DNA of 64,000 nt from positions 11,358,336 to 11,422,335 of the forward strand of contig NC_083340.1 of assembly GCF_019175385.1 (NCBI RefSeq), given 5' to 3'. Source of the stretch: Lycium barbarum (lineage: Eukaryota > Streptophyta > Magnoliopsida > Solanales > Solanaceae). This document shows, piece by piece, positions 32,759-44,660 of the stretch; position 1 is the stretch's first letter, and every line of letters starts with the position of its first letter. The translations under genes were made by a program, and so were the position numbers. The notes under the pieces are model-generated. The model was given only the letters and a program-made list of their open reading frames with translations, did not search any database and was not told the DNA's origin.

Positions 32759-34033
32759 ATGGCTTCATCATCCAGTGCTGCCCAAGTACCCTTGATTGAA
32801 TACTATGACACCACCACCTTCCAGTCAGCAAAATGTTCGAAGCTATACGATAGACTGCTGGGAAAGAGATTCATTGAAGAGAGGGGCTTTGTAACAGAAA
32901 ATTTGGAAGAAAAGATGCCCGAGTTCTATGGAAGGTTGGTAACAAGCGGCTGGATACGCTTTGCAGATGAACCAATCAGGGCAAATCATACCCTGGTGCG
33001 GGAATTCTACGCAAATGCTGCAGAGGCAGACATTACACATAGAGCAATTGTCAAAGTCAGAGGTGTGGATGTCCTGTGCAATGCCTCAAGAATAAATGCC
33101 TATTACAATCTGCAGGATGGTGACAACAGCGAGATGGCACAGACGTACGAAAACCTGCGGCAACAATGGTTTGTGACCCACCTTCACGGTGGGGAACAAC
33201 CAAAGTGGCTAAACACAATGCAGAAAAGGATTGACTCTGCAGAGTTCACTGCTGAAGCCAAAACTTGGCTTGATATTGTCACATCCAGGGTGTTGCCTTC
33301 AAAACATGATTCAGAGGTGCCCCTTGAGAGGGCTAAAGTAATTTGTGCTGTGATGGAAGGATTGCCTGTTGACGTGGGGAGGCTCATTATGCAGGAAATC
33401 CGGGAGGTGGTGCTTGAACGGACTAAGAGCTTATTCTTCCCATCATTGATCACTTACTTGTGCTCCACTGATGGAGTGCCCACAAGACCAGGCGACAAAG
33501 AAAAAGGGCCTGGTGGACCGATTTATCCGTTGAAAAAGAGAGGGCCTGGTAATGTACATAAGAAAAGGAAGATTGATATAGCAGCCTCATCATTTGAGCA
33601 GTTCACATCTACTGCATCAGATTCTATTGGTGGGGCATCTGCCCCTCCCATAGCTATACCAATCTTGCCACCACTGCAAGAAGCCGCCAGGCCTTTCCAA
33701 TATATCTCCACCCAGGTCCATGGGATAGACAATCGGATTCAGCAGCTAGTGGCTAGTCTCCCTGCGGGCCCACATAAAGAAGGCACGTCTACAACTCCCT
33801 CTGTTCCTATTTGTCCGACATTAGCAGGTGTGGTGGAGGACATGAAGCATATCAAAGAAAAGCAGGGAAAAATAGAGAGGAGGCAGAAAAAGGCAAGGGA
33901 GCATGCCAAGAAGCAAAGCAAATTTCTGAACAAAATGATGAGCATTCTGAGGAGTGTATGCGGAGCACAGCACGAAGAGGAGGAAAATGAGGACGATTTT
34001 GTCCTGCCAGAGCCCAGCAGCTCCAGTTCATAG
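32759..34033 (+). CDS. Element A ORF2: putative plant transposon protein domain (424 aa), intact
   Basis: The start ATG at 32759 has good context (AAAAATGGCT). The core, about residues 75-240 (LVREFYANAA, HRAIVKVRGVDVLCNAS, ERAKVICAVMEGLPVDVGRL, SLFFPSLITYLCSTDGVP), matches my memory of the 'putative plant transposon protein' domain found in many plant proteins linked to LTR elements; its biochemical role is unknown. A basic, bipartite-like nuclear signal follows (KKRGPGNVHKKRKI about 258-271), then a Pro/Ser-rich linker, a basic coiled coil (KQGKIERRQKKAREHAKKQS about 368-387) and an acidic Ser-rich tail. Nuclear localisation is inferred. Codons are open with no breaks. Element B has no counterpart. 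Confidence 0.8.
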   Translation: MASSSSAAQVPLIEYYDTTTFQSAKCSKLYDRLLGKRFIEERGFVTENLEEKMPEFYGRLVTSGWIRFADEPIRANHTLVREFYANAAEADITHRAIVKVRGVDVLCNASRINAYYNLQDGDNSEMAQTYENLRQQWFVTHLHGGEQPKWLNTMQKRIDSAEFTAEAKTWLDIVTSRVLPSKHDSEVPLERAKVICAVMEGLPVDVGRLIMQEIREVVLERTKSLFFPSLITYLCSTDGVPTRPGDKEKGPGGPIYPLKKRGPGNVHKKRKIDIAASSFEQFTSTASDSIGGASAPPIAIPILPPLQEAARPFQYISTQVHGIDNRIQQLVASLPAGPHKEGTSTTPSVPICPTLAGVVEDMKHIKEKQGKIERRQKKAREHAKKQSKFLNKMMSILRSVCGAQHEEEENEDDFVLPEPSSSSS

Positions 34034-35548
34034 GGCGAGCAGAGATGACCATAGCACGCAGTGCTAGGAGGTAAAAAAAAAATCTGTGTTGATGTACTGC
34101 AGTGAGGACACTGCAAGTTTTTTGGTTAGGGGTAGGAACCTCCTCGGCTTTTCTTTGCCAGAGTTCTTTTCCTGAGGGGGGTTTTTATTTTGTTGAAACT
34201 GGCATGTTTAGGATATTACTTAGGTTGAATAGAGTAATTTTGTTTTATTTGGTACTACTTGGCAACTAATGGCATGTATTGTGTTTTGTTGAAATTTTTG
34301 GACCCCTCGAAATTTTGAAAAATGCATACTTAGAACAGTTATTGTCTGACATGATTGATTCTTTATATGACATTGTGATTATTGGGGTGTTGTGTGTGAT
34401 GAATTACTACTTAGGAGGTCACAAGTGTAAAAATTATTGTCCTTATGCCGATGTGTGTGTGAAGTGTTAGTTTGATTCTGTTTATGCATGTATAATCTAG
34501 AACTTGCCCGGTTGGTCTTGTTTGAAATGCGAAAGTTTGTTTGGTTGTGAAATGATCTTAGGCTTTCTTTGTGTAAATAAGTCACTATGCCTAAATAAGC
34601 TTCTCCAAAAGCTGAAAATACCTCTAGTTTCCCCTTTTGAGCCTTTTTGACCTTTTTCTTGGCTAGCCAATTATGAAACCTTACCCTTTGTGAAATTAAT
34701 CCATCTTCACACCCGTTCCCTCCTTGATGCTATTAATTAGATGAGGCAAAATGCCTAAGTTGGGGGTGAATTAAATGTGGAGTATATGTTCAAAACATAA
34801 GTTGGGGGTGGTGGAGTTTGCTAGTGAAGATTCGATGTGGTAGTTGCGTATATATATATACAAAAAAAAAAATCAGAAAATTGTAACGCAAAAAGAATTG
34901 TAAGTTGGTTAGAAGTAAAACCACATCGAGGTCGAAAACTGAAAGAAAATAAAGGGGTGGAAAGAAAAGAGGCGAATTAAGGTGACAAGATGTTGTAGTG
35001 TTCAAGGAGGGTGAGTCACTATTATCCAAAAAGTCTCCGACCCGTCCCTAAACCTACATTACAAGCCGAAACAAGTCCTAATGAGATCACAACCGAACGA
35101 TCCTAGGATGAGAACATAGAAAATAAGGGCAAGCCTATGGTATTTGCATGTGTAAATATGAATTGCCTTTGTGAGTGTGAGTGTTTTTCTCTTCTCTTTC
35201 GTCTTCGTCCCATTCTTGTCGTATATATGTGTGTTGGGACATTCTTTGGTCTATGTGAGGGCATATGGATGAAAATTGAACAAAAGAAAGTGACAGCCTA
35301 AAGTAGCGTTTGTGTGCACCATAATATGTTCGATAATATGATGTCATTCATTGAAGCTTCATGGTTAGTCGTAGTGTTCTTGAGTTGTGTATGTTGCTTT
35401 AAAACAGAAATTGGGGTGGTCCTTGGAAGAAAAACATGCATGCCGGTAGTTCAGAGTCATAACCAATGTAGACATTGTTATTCTATAATATCTAGGTGTT
35501 AGATTGAGTCGTGGTTTGTATGGCTTGCTTGAGGACAAGCAAATACTT
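34034..35548 (+). other. 3' untranslated region of element A
   Basis: About 1.5 kb without a convincing frame. It contains GTTGGGGGTG-type phrases (about 34748 and 34801) resembling the polypurine tract, which may be relics of internal tracts. The equivalent part of element B (49533-51060) has similar phrases (ACCCGGTTAGTCTT; CAAGGAGGGxG; AAAATAAGGGCAAG), so this long 3' region is conserved between the two families. Confidence 0.65.
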
Positions 35549-35559
35549 TAAGTTGGGGG
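35549..35559 (+). promoter_or_regulatory. Polypurine tract of element A
   Basis: TAAGTTGGGGG immediately before the 3' LTR, following the conserved phrase GCTTGAGGACAAGCAAA. The same arrangement precedes the 3' LTR of element B (about 51052-51062). This is the expected plus-strand primer for reverse transcription. Confidence 0.8.
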
Positions 35560-35562
35560 TGT

Positions 35563-36718
35563 TGATGTGGCGTGATTTTACGCCACTATCGATGCTTTTT
35601 AACTATAAGTTTTACTTGTTTTTAAGCAAGTCTATGTCATTTTACGAAGTTTTTGTCATGTTTCAGGTAATACGAGGTCCCTAGAGCCTAAGTATGGAAA
35701 ACAAGCAAAAAAGTTGCAAAAACTGGAAATAACTGGAGGTTCTGGAAATTATTGGCGAAATATTCCTCTGCGCGATCGCGCAGTAAGTTCACGCGTTCGC
35801 GGTTACGCGCGTTCGTGACTCTGCGCGATCGCGATACTTCTTCACGCGTTCGCGATACATAAACGAAGCAATTGCACGCGATCGCACAGTGACGTGGCGC
35901 GATCGCACTGAAGGTTTTTCGGGAATTTTCAACCAGAACCTGGGATTTGATGATTTCTTCCATTCTAGTTCATATAAATAGAAAATTAGGGCAAAACATC
36001 AGATATCTTTTGGCAGCTCCCACAAGTTGGAAGCTAGGGTTCCTACAAAAATTGTTCTTTCTTCTTTTTAATCCTTGTTGATGGAAATCTCTTGGTGATA
36101 ATTAAGATTGACACTCTTGTTGTGCTTATTTATTCATTTGCATTGTTCTTAATCAAGTAAGTTTTTGCTATTTTAATTATTCTTGTTCTTGAATGTTTTC
36201 AAGGGATTAGCTAACCTTTGAACTCGCCCATTTACTTTCTTTGAAACTCGGAAGAGGAAAAACGGAGTTGGGATAGGATAATTAACCTGAATTTGGGGCG
36301 TTAACCCTAATCTAATGGAAATTGACCTAGGAATAGGCAATACCAATTGTAGCCATATTCGGGTGTTCTTAATGCTCCTAATTGCTTGAGGGATCTTCAA
36401 TTGGGTAGTCTAGTTAATCTTCGGAAGAAGTTAATTTAGAGTCATTATCCGAGGCTAAATAACATAAACTTGCTATTATTTACAATTCGTGAAATAGATT
36501 GGATCGTTACTTGAGAAGTAGTTTCCCTCCTTCTATTCTTGTTGCCATTGATCAATTTACTTGCTTTCTAGATTAGAATTTATATTTCCATATTTTATAA
36601 AAACCTTATCAAAAACCACCATTGATGCGTTCGGGCATAGCTATTGTTAGTGATAATTCCTAATCTGCTTAAATCACCTACATATTGTTCTCTGTGGGAT
36701 TCGACCCCAACCTTGTTG
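35563..36718 (+). repeat. 3' LTR of element A, truncated by about 60 bp
   Basis: Collinear with 28706-29861. It carries the CGCGATCGCG cluster (35767-35912) and TATA box (35973-35980). It stops at CCAACCTTGTTG, where the 5' LTR continues for another ~60 bases; the following sequence belongs to the Ogre-like LTR. Confidence 0.88.
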
Positions 36719-36726
36719 AGATATAT

Positions 36727-39700
36727 GTGTTGGGATTTAGATCACACTAATTAGTTAATATGCCCTGTGATTAAGAAGTGATGACTTGAGTTATAATTTT
36801 CTTGTCCTTTTTTTACGGAATAAATCTGTTTTGGATAAAAGTCACCCATGAAAATTATAGTACTTAACTAAGTCTAAGTCACCTGCTGTTGAATGAAGCA
36901 ACATGCCTTGATTAATCTGTTAAACATCTTAGCTTGTGGATTCTGTTGGCTTTAAATATAACTAAGTATGCCATGCCATTGTTGTAGTGTTGAACCTGAA
37001 TTACTTTTTAGTTTATGAGCTTGAGAAGTGCATACTCATTTGAGTCTAAAAAGGGGAAAAGGTTTGGTACTGTCACATGTTGTTAAGTGAAGGTAAGGTT
37101 TATTACCTAACTAAGTGATTAAAAAAGGGTAGTAGATAAATTTAAATACCTGATGGATTCAAAGTTATTGTCCATAACATGTTTAAAGTCCATCATCCTT
37201 ACTTGATTGTTTATGAGTCTCAGTTAATTGGTTGGAGTCTTTTATCATGTTTAAAAATTAGTCCTGTCTGATGTTTGATTCAACTTAGCTCCTGAATATC
37301 TACTATGTTTTTTTTTTCTTGTCTGAGTCCAATTTTGTGCTCTTTGTCTGATTCACTCAACAATTTAAGGACAAATGAATATGCAATACTTTTCAGATTA
37401 AGTCCTATTTTTTCAAAAAAGGGTTTGAAGACTAATAAATAACCTTGTTTAAAACTAAAACCATGTTATTCTTCCTTTTGAAACACTGCTTAAGTGTGAG
37501 GTATTTAATCTTAGCTTATTTAGTCATTTTTTCTTTGCTTGGCCTTGTGCTTGTTTGCTTTCTTCTTTTTTTGTTACAAGAGTTTTAAAAAAGTGGTCTT
37601 GGATGGAAGTTGATCTGTTTGGATTTCAATATGCCCTCAGATTCTGGTCTGCTTCTTTGTGTTAAGAATTTTTGTTTAGGCACAAGTGTTCAATTTGTAG
37701 TTGGAACTAGTGGATTCAAAAACTGGAACATCTTTGACTGCTGTTAAACCTCTTATTTGGCGATTTTAGGGTTGACTAATTTAAGTAATTAATAACTTGC
37801 TACGTGGCATGCTTGATCACTTTGTTTGGCTTAAGTGGTTTCACCTATTCACTAATGAGTGTTTGTCTTTCATATAATACTGGTCCAAGAACTGTGTTTT
37901 GCTAGTTCATTACAAAAGATAATTAAATGGATATTTGGGCAGTCCACTTGAGTACATGAAGGTTTACTAAGTGAATATAACAGTCCCACTTTCTCATGTT
38001 GACAAGGAAAAATTGATTTTAAAAACTTGAACTGTGTTGGAAATGTACTAGTTCTGGGAATTGCTACTTATTTGATGACCTGTGTGTGACACCTCATAGC
38101 TGTTAATTGTTTGTCTTTGGAGATTAATCATTCACCACTTAAATTCACTTGTATGTTTTATGGTGCTTGTTTGGAGAATGTCACTTTGAATTGGTTAAAT
38201 ATTGATACTATTGGACATACTGGTTCTGTATTCATAATTGTGGTTTATCTTTGCTTTTGACATGACTGAGTAATAGAAATACTTAAACTTTTCATACGTA
38301 CTGTTTGAACTTAATAGGATATAAATGATGAATAATATAGTTAAGTTTGTTAACATACATGCCTAGACATATGGATTAGGAGGCTGTTTCATTGATGCCA
38401 TTTACACACTTAATTTCTCATAGCATTGTGAGCCTAACACATAAGTGGAGAGGCAAAACAACACTTGGGGATGAAGCTCAAACCCTCCCTGGTGTCTACC
38501 ATGCCTAGGTTCCTGGAAACCCCTTGGATCTTGTGTGGCATCAGGAACAAGAGGGTAAGAGCTTTCCCTTTTGGGCTGTTCTAATCTCTCCATGGGTGTG
38601 CAAACCCATGGTACGTTGGCTGGTGATGGTGTAGGATCATTAGTTTAGTATTGCCCATTTATTTTTGCTTAAGAGAGTCACCTTATGAACTTATTTGCTT
38701 GCTCTTTGGTTCTGGGCTTTGATTTTATTACTGATTGGTTCACATGAGTTAAAAAGAGTCTTTAATAATTTGTTTTCCCTCATCTCTTCTTAATGCATTA
38801 AGTTTCTTCCATGTATACTGGGTAATATACCAAAGTATACAGCATATATTCACTCTATACCCTCACAGGTGTATAGGATCGAATATATTCATGTATACTT
38901 AAAGTATACCACTTGTATAAGGTTTTAATATTAGTTGTTGCAAGTTTATTTGACTTTGGGCCTGTTTTCTCTCTCTATTTACTGTTGGGCCGCCTCTTAT
39001 GTGCTAAGTGTAATCTATACTTGGCCCGATGTATTTTAGTTTTGCGGAAGTAGCTCATCCAGGCCTCGAATTTTTCCTTATTCATCTGAGTTGGGCCTGG
39101 AGTAGTTTTCTTTTCAAATCATTTCTATTTTCCTAGTTATATATACCTGCTTGTTGTGTGCCTTTAATGTATTTGAACACTAATTGTCTATATTCTAATT
39201 CTAAAATGCTTAAACATTTACTAATCTTTATCCCTTTTGTGTGCTATGTGATTCAACCTGGGCCATTTGGGCCACCTTTGCATTAAACTTGTTGGGCCAG
39301 AGGCCCAACCACTCTTTCGATCGAGTCCGTTGAAGAATTAGAAATACAAGCTAAATTATTTGAAGGCCCAAGTATTGGTGAAGATAGTTTATTGGTGGGC
39401 TTGGTAGGCCCACAAGCCTGAATTTCTTCCTTTATTTTTCATATCTATTCATGTATTTGTATTGTAAAAACTCTTGCAAAATATTGGAACCCTATGCATG
39501 TGTAGAACCTAGGAAATCAACGTTTAGTGCCTTTGGAAAGTCGTCAAATCTTTTCTAAAACTAGGATAACGAGCAGTTTTTTTTACGTGGTAAATCAAAC
39601 TTAGATAAATTTTTCAGATTAAATAACACTGTTTGTGGCAAAGAGTGTAAAAAATGGAATTTTTCTATTAAGATCAAGGAAAAGGAGTAATGGCCAAATG

Positions 39701-40613
39701 TTTTTTCTTCAAAGATGGTAAAGTAGTAAAGCTTTTGGTACATCATTTTTTACTCTAAAAGGAAGCTGTTTGACATTTTTTTTTAAAATTAAAATAGTGT
39801 TGAAATAAATTCTTGGCAAAACTCAAAGAATTGCTTTTGGTTTGGATGTTTTGAAATGAATTGGTATGTTTCAAAAACTGGAAATGGGCTGTAACAAAAA
39901 AATTCTAATAAGGAAGATAAAGGTTGATTTGGGCCTGGAAGCCCAAAACCAAATGGATTAAAAATAAAGAGAATTACACTTGGACCAAATGGAGGTATGA
40001 TGGACTTTGGACTGTGGAAATGGTTAGACTTTATGGGCTTCAAAAGATAATTTGGACCTAAAGAGATTTTCTTTTTATACCTACCTATACATATGTATAA
40101 ATATAGGAGAATACTCCATATTTTCTTTAAAAAATAAAAAGTCGTAAGAACTAAACTCATCTTATTAAAACTATAATAATAGTAAATCTACTCAGGAGAA
40201 ATCGCGAGTGTGTCCTAGTCCGGCAATAAAGTGAGTTGAACACTTACGAGGATTTTCAAAACCCAAAAACCCCTTTTCTAAGGGGAATTTTTGCCATATT
40301 TTTTCTTGAAATTATGATATGGACATAAATGAAATTTTTGCAGAAAAACAAAACACTTTTTAAAAAATAAGTACATTAATCACACATTGAAGCTAGGGTG
40401 CGTAAAACCTTCCCTACGGAATCACCAGTACCCTTACCTCGAACTTTGGTCCAAAAGCTTTTTACTCATTTTTCAGAAAAATCTATAAATCATGTTTTCC
40501 TAGTTTTCCATAATAAATTAGGCGGCGATTCTAAAAACACTAAAATATAATTAGAGCACCAACAACCTCGTAGTAACTTTTATGCCTTACCCGCTTAAAA
40601 GCGAACCGTAACA
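36727..40613 (+). mobile_element. Probable Ogre/Tat-like solo LTR (~3.9 kb)
   Basis: The block starts with TGTGTTGGGATTTAG and ends GAACCGTAACA. Its right part has features I associate with very long Tat/Ogre LTRs: GGAATCACCAGTACCCTTACC, a run of A and T phrases ending GTTTTCCTAGTTTTCCATAA, and TAGGCGGCGATTCTAAAA shortly before the end. No internal domain or primer-binding site follows. The five bases outside each end do not match (ATATA versus AGGTA), so the limits are tentative and the left end may have been trimmed together with the missing tail of element A. Confidence 0.5.
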
Positions 40614-41567
40614 AGGTATATTGGAAGGTGGGGAGGACACAATGAATGTGAAAGCTGTGGAACTTGATTTTCCTACTTCTACTAGGGAAGTTTTTTTCCT
40701 CATTTTAAGCAACTTATTTTTCTAGAGAAAATATTTTTCAAAATTTTTGACCAAATAGACATGCAAAACTGAAAAATATTTCCCTTCAATACCAAACATA
40801 CCCTTTATTTGTTTTAAACCTCAAAAGTTTTGCTTCTTTAGTGAATATCGAATCTTGTATCTCTTTGTATTTGCTAATTGTCCTTCCAAATTTCGTTCCT
40901 CATAAATAATTTAATCTTTAAAAATTATTCAATTATGTGACAAAAAAAACTTTAATAATTATGAAGACTTACCAACAAGACATGATTAACGTGTTGCTAC
41001 ATTAAATTAATCATGAAATCGAAAAATATTACATAAATTAGGGTATTTTAAAATTAAATTTTATACATTTGTATCATGAGTTTGGGCTAGGACTTAGCAC
41101 GGACCACCTGCAACTAGTAGTCTTAGGTATAACAATGCATTTCTTACAACATTTCTGCTGGATATTTCCTAGCAATTGTGAAGAAAGTAAAGTTGTTAAT
41201 AGCTCAAACATTGACGGACGACTACAGTAGGAAGATTTATGTCATGGATGCGCACAATTATTCATGTTAACTCGTGTATCATGAGAAGTTTCAAAAGATA
41301 AATGAACTAGCAAAACTTAGTCAAAGTAGGAACTTACTTCAAAACTAGCATTAAAATGCTCCAAATCAATTCTAAAAGAGCTACAACACATAAAATCACC
41401 CTAAGTAATAATAAAACACATCAAACACTATCTGAACACATCAAATACGATCTAAATAGACCTTCAAAGTTCAAAAATATTTAAATGTCCAACCAAAAGT
41501 ACCATTAACTAGTTTTAATATAAGTCCATAAAACATAAGTCCATTATTAAATCCAAACTACTACAAC
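40614..41567. other. A/T-rich stretch between the Ogre-like LTR and the CACTA remnant
   Basis: No gene or terminal repeat that I can support. The left end of the CACTA element should be in or beyond this stretch, but no CACTA...CCGAC-type end is visible. Confidence 0.45.
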
Positions 41568-42601
41568 TGATCATCCGGTATCCGGGATACGTAATCACCG
41601 TCATCATCATCTGCATCATCATCTTTTGGGTCAGAGGGGGGGGGGGGGGGGGGGGGTGGGAGAAGGGGGCACACCAAATTGTTCACATGCAATGTGGCTT
41701 TTAACATGTGCCATGAGCGATTCAAGGTTCGCTTTCATGGAGTTACTTTCCTCAGTCTCAGCTAATTTCCTATTAAGTTCAGCGATCTGCTGCGCCATAG
41801 CTGCGACCTGAACACCATTAAATCCCTTGGCTTGTCAAGAATACCCTTCACCTCGCAATCCTGACCGAAGGCGACTTAACTTGATCCTTGGGCCTAGACC
41901 GTACGCTCTACCCTTTTGTACTCCCCCAACTACTCTACACCAAAAATCTATCTCTAATGTGGAGGACTGCTTGGCTGCTCAGGCTGAGTTTAGTTGTACT
42001 GGTTCACATAATCCATAAATTGTGTCTGTTTATTAAAAAATGAAACTTAGTAGATAACGAATATATTATAATTAAACTTATATATAATTACTTAAATAAT
42101 AAAATTATCACTTACATAGGATTCACATGCCCTATCCTCAACCCATACGATCGGATCCGACTCCTGTTTCTTCTTTTTTGTGTGGGTCTTTAGGAATAAC
42201 TGATCCTGAGTCGGCATCTGTCCCGTAGCCTTTTTCTGAAGAAAAAAAAATTATAGATAAAATTAATAACTCAATAATGATATATTGATCATAGGTAACT
42301 TTAAAAATATAAAACTACCTACCATTGTCTTAGCCACGTGCCCCTGACTTCTTGCACTTGCAGTGTGCAAGGAGTCACCTTTCTGAGAAGCACAAGCAGC
42401 CTTTGCCTGCTCAGACTTGGCGATAAACTCAGGAGTTCACCAATATGCCTTAAGTTTCTCCCACTGTTCGGCGTTTAGCCATTAGGGCTTCCTCATATAC
42501 CTTCTAGCCCTCGAAAACCAATCAGACAACCTTGCACTCCCCTTCCTCTCAAAGTTCGCAGCAACCCTATCATTGTCCATTGGATCCCATGTACAATACA
42601 T
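41568..42601 (-). pseudogene. CACTA second-gene (TnpA/Ptta-like) remnant
   Basis: On the minus strand, exons read DPMDNDRVAANFERKGSA, WFSRARRYMRKP, then a stop, WLNAEQWEKLKAYW, another stop, and PEFIAKSEQAKAACASQKGD, matching the conserved 'RRYMxxxWLxxEQWEKLxxYWxTPEF' region of plant En/Spm second-gene products (Ptta family). A splice near 42300-42240 leads to KKATGQMP and QLFLKTHTKKKKQESDP. The final exon has a coiled coil (VAAMAQQIAELNRKLAETEE), a poly-proline run encoded opposite the G run 41634-41656, and an acidic tail ending VSRIPDDQL at about 41568. In-frame stops make it non-functional. It would bind element ends. Confidence 0.7.
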
Positions 42602-42744
42602 CTGCAAATCAAAGTAACTCTAGTTCCCCCATAAGCTTAATCATTGAGTCCATAGCAGCTTCAGCAATAGTCCAATCTGATTTGATATTAATCATTCTAA
42701 CCGCAACAGACAACTTAGAATGCTAACGCCCTACCCAAAGTGGA

Positions 42745-43072
42745 CGACTAGCCTCTAGTATTCTTCATAGAAGCGTATTGCTTCTTCATTAGGAGGTTCC
42801 TCAAAAATTTTCTCAGGTTCAAACCCAGACTGTACGCCAAAAGCATCATTAACCATATCATTAACTCTATCATATTGGACATGACTATATTCCTGCGACA
42901 CACTACTTTCACCAACAACCATATTATAAAATATACTATTGACCCCATCAGTCTCTCCATGATCAGTCCAAACATAATGTTTCTGCTTAAACCCATCAAC
43001 ACCTTCAACAAATTCATCATGTACACCCACACAATTACTATTATTCATATTATACATCCACATACGATCCAT
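42745..43072 (-). pseudogene. CACTA transposase (TnpD/TNP2) N-terminal exon fragment
   Basis: ATG at 43072 begins MDRMWMYNMNN, followed by VGVHDEFVEGVDGF, the transposase-associated domain found at the start of TNP2 transposases. After about 105 codons it ends in PNEEAIRFYEEY and a stop. The catalytic part is absent, so this is only the N-terminal zinc-finger-type exon. It lies upstream of the TnpA-like gene in the same orientation, as expected in reversed CACTA order or after deletion of the main transposase body. Confidence 0.65.
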
Positions 43073-43562
43073 CTACAAAAATATACCCACAAATTATTGA
43101 GGTTATAGAAATATATTATAACTTAAGAATTATAACTTAAAATATAACTTAAGAAAACACAATCCCAACCAATTCTAACTTTGAATTCTCAATAACGATT
43201 CTAACTTTAATAACTTATGAATTCTAACTTTAATATAACTTTTAAAAGCACAATCCCAACCAATTTTAACTTTAATAACTTATGGATTCTAACTTTAATT
43301 CTAAAAATTGAAAAGTAAATCTAATCAAATAGAGTACATTTTAGTTTAGAGGTTATAGAAATATTATAACTTAACAATTCTAACCTTGAAAAGCACAATC
43401 CCAACCACTTCTAACTTTGAATTCTCAATAACAATTCTAACTTTAATAATTTATGGATTCTAACTTTAATATAACTTGAAAAAGCACAATCCCAACCAAT
43501 TCTAACTAAGTTAACACAAATACATTGACAATGAACATAAAAAATAGCACAATCGCCAGCAA

Positions 43563-43640
<78 letters not shown>

Positions 43641-44660
43641 AGTAAACTTGTCAAATACATTTTTTCACAAATTGAACATCAATAATTTAAGAAAGCACAA
43701 TACCTACCAATTCTAACTTTGGATTCTCAATAACAATTCTAACTTTAATAACTTATGGATTCTAACTTTAATATAACTTTGAAAAGCACAATCCCAACCA
43801 ATTCTAACTTTAATAACTTATGGATTCTAACTTTAATTCTAAAAATTGAAAAGTAAATCTAGTCAAATAAAGTCTACATTTTAGATTTGAGGTTATAGAA
43901 ATATTATAACTTAATAATTCTGACATAACTTAATAATTCTAACATAACTTAATAATTCTAATCTTGAAAACCACAATCCCAATTAATTTTAAAAATTGAA
44001 AAGTAAATCTAGTGAAATAAAGTCTACATTTTAGTTTTAAGGTTATACAAAATACTATAACTTAACAATTCTGACTTTGAAAAGCACAATCTCAACCAAT
44101 TCTAATTTTGAATGATCAATAACAACTTTAATAACTTATGAATTCTAACAAAAAGCACAATCCAACCAAAAAAAAAAAATTATTCAAATAATTAAAGTAT
44201 AAATTTTTGCAAATATTCAACATCAATAATATTACAAACAATGATAACTAAGCTAACACAAATACATTGACAATGAACATAAAATATAGCACAATCTCAA
44301 GCAAAAAAAAAAAAAAGTAAACTAGTCAAATAAAGTTTATATTTTTTCACAAATTCAACATTAATAACATTGCAAATGATGTTTAACAAAGCTAAATAGA
44401 CTAACATTAGGCCTAAAATCTACAAATAAAACTAAAATTGAAATAATTTTAAAAGCCCTAATTTAAAAGAAATTAACCTCAATTTATTAAGTTAAAAACG
44501 GGTCTGGGCGGCGGGGAGGGTTTTAGTGGAATGGGGAGTTTTGTTTGGGAAGAGAAGGAGAAATGAGAAATAAGGTTTTAGTGGAATGGGGAGTTTTGTT
44601 TGGGAAGAGGAGGAGAAATGAGAAATAAACTCGTCTGGCCATTTTGTTAAAAAAAAACCG
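43073..44660. repeat. Non-coding CACTA region with dispersed ACTTTAATAACTTATG-type repeats and (AT)n(GT)n
   Basis: Phrases AATTCTAACTTTAATAACTTATGGATTC and AAAAGCACAATCCCAACCAATTC are each seen in shortened form many times between 43140 and 44160. They share AAAAGCACAATCCCAACC and TTCTAACTTTAATAA cores. A microsatellite (AT)n then (GT)n occupies 43567-43637. A unit of about 60 bp with GTGGAATGGGGAGTTTTG is duplicated at 44524-44630. No coding sequence. Confidence 0.7.

Larger units (their letters stand above)
28706..36718 (+). mobile_element. Element A: non-autonomous Athila-like LTR retrotransposon with two ORFs
   Basis: LTRs at 28706-29921 and 35563-36718 flank about 5.6 kb. The first is followed by a tRNA-Asp-type primer-binding site and the second is preceded by a polypurine tract. 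Between lie ORF1 (30057-31573) and ORF2 (32759-34033). No protease, reverse transcriptase or integrase is present, so it must borrow enzymes from an autonomous relative. I noted roughly 14 differences between the LTRs over about 1150 bp, so it is fairly young. The 3' LTR lacks its last ~60 bp, so no target duplication can be checked. Confidence 0.88.

Noticed and set aside
38402..38593. Minus-strand frame starting MERLEQPKRESSYPL as a host gene
   Set aside because: Only 63 codons, no splice-linked neighbours, and it lies in the Ogre-like LTR block.
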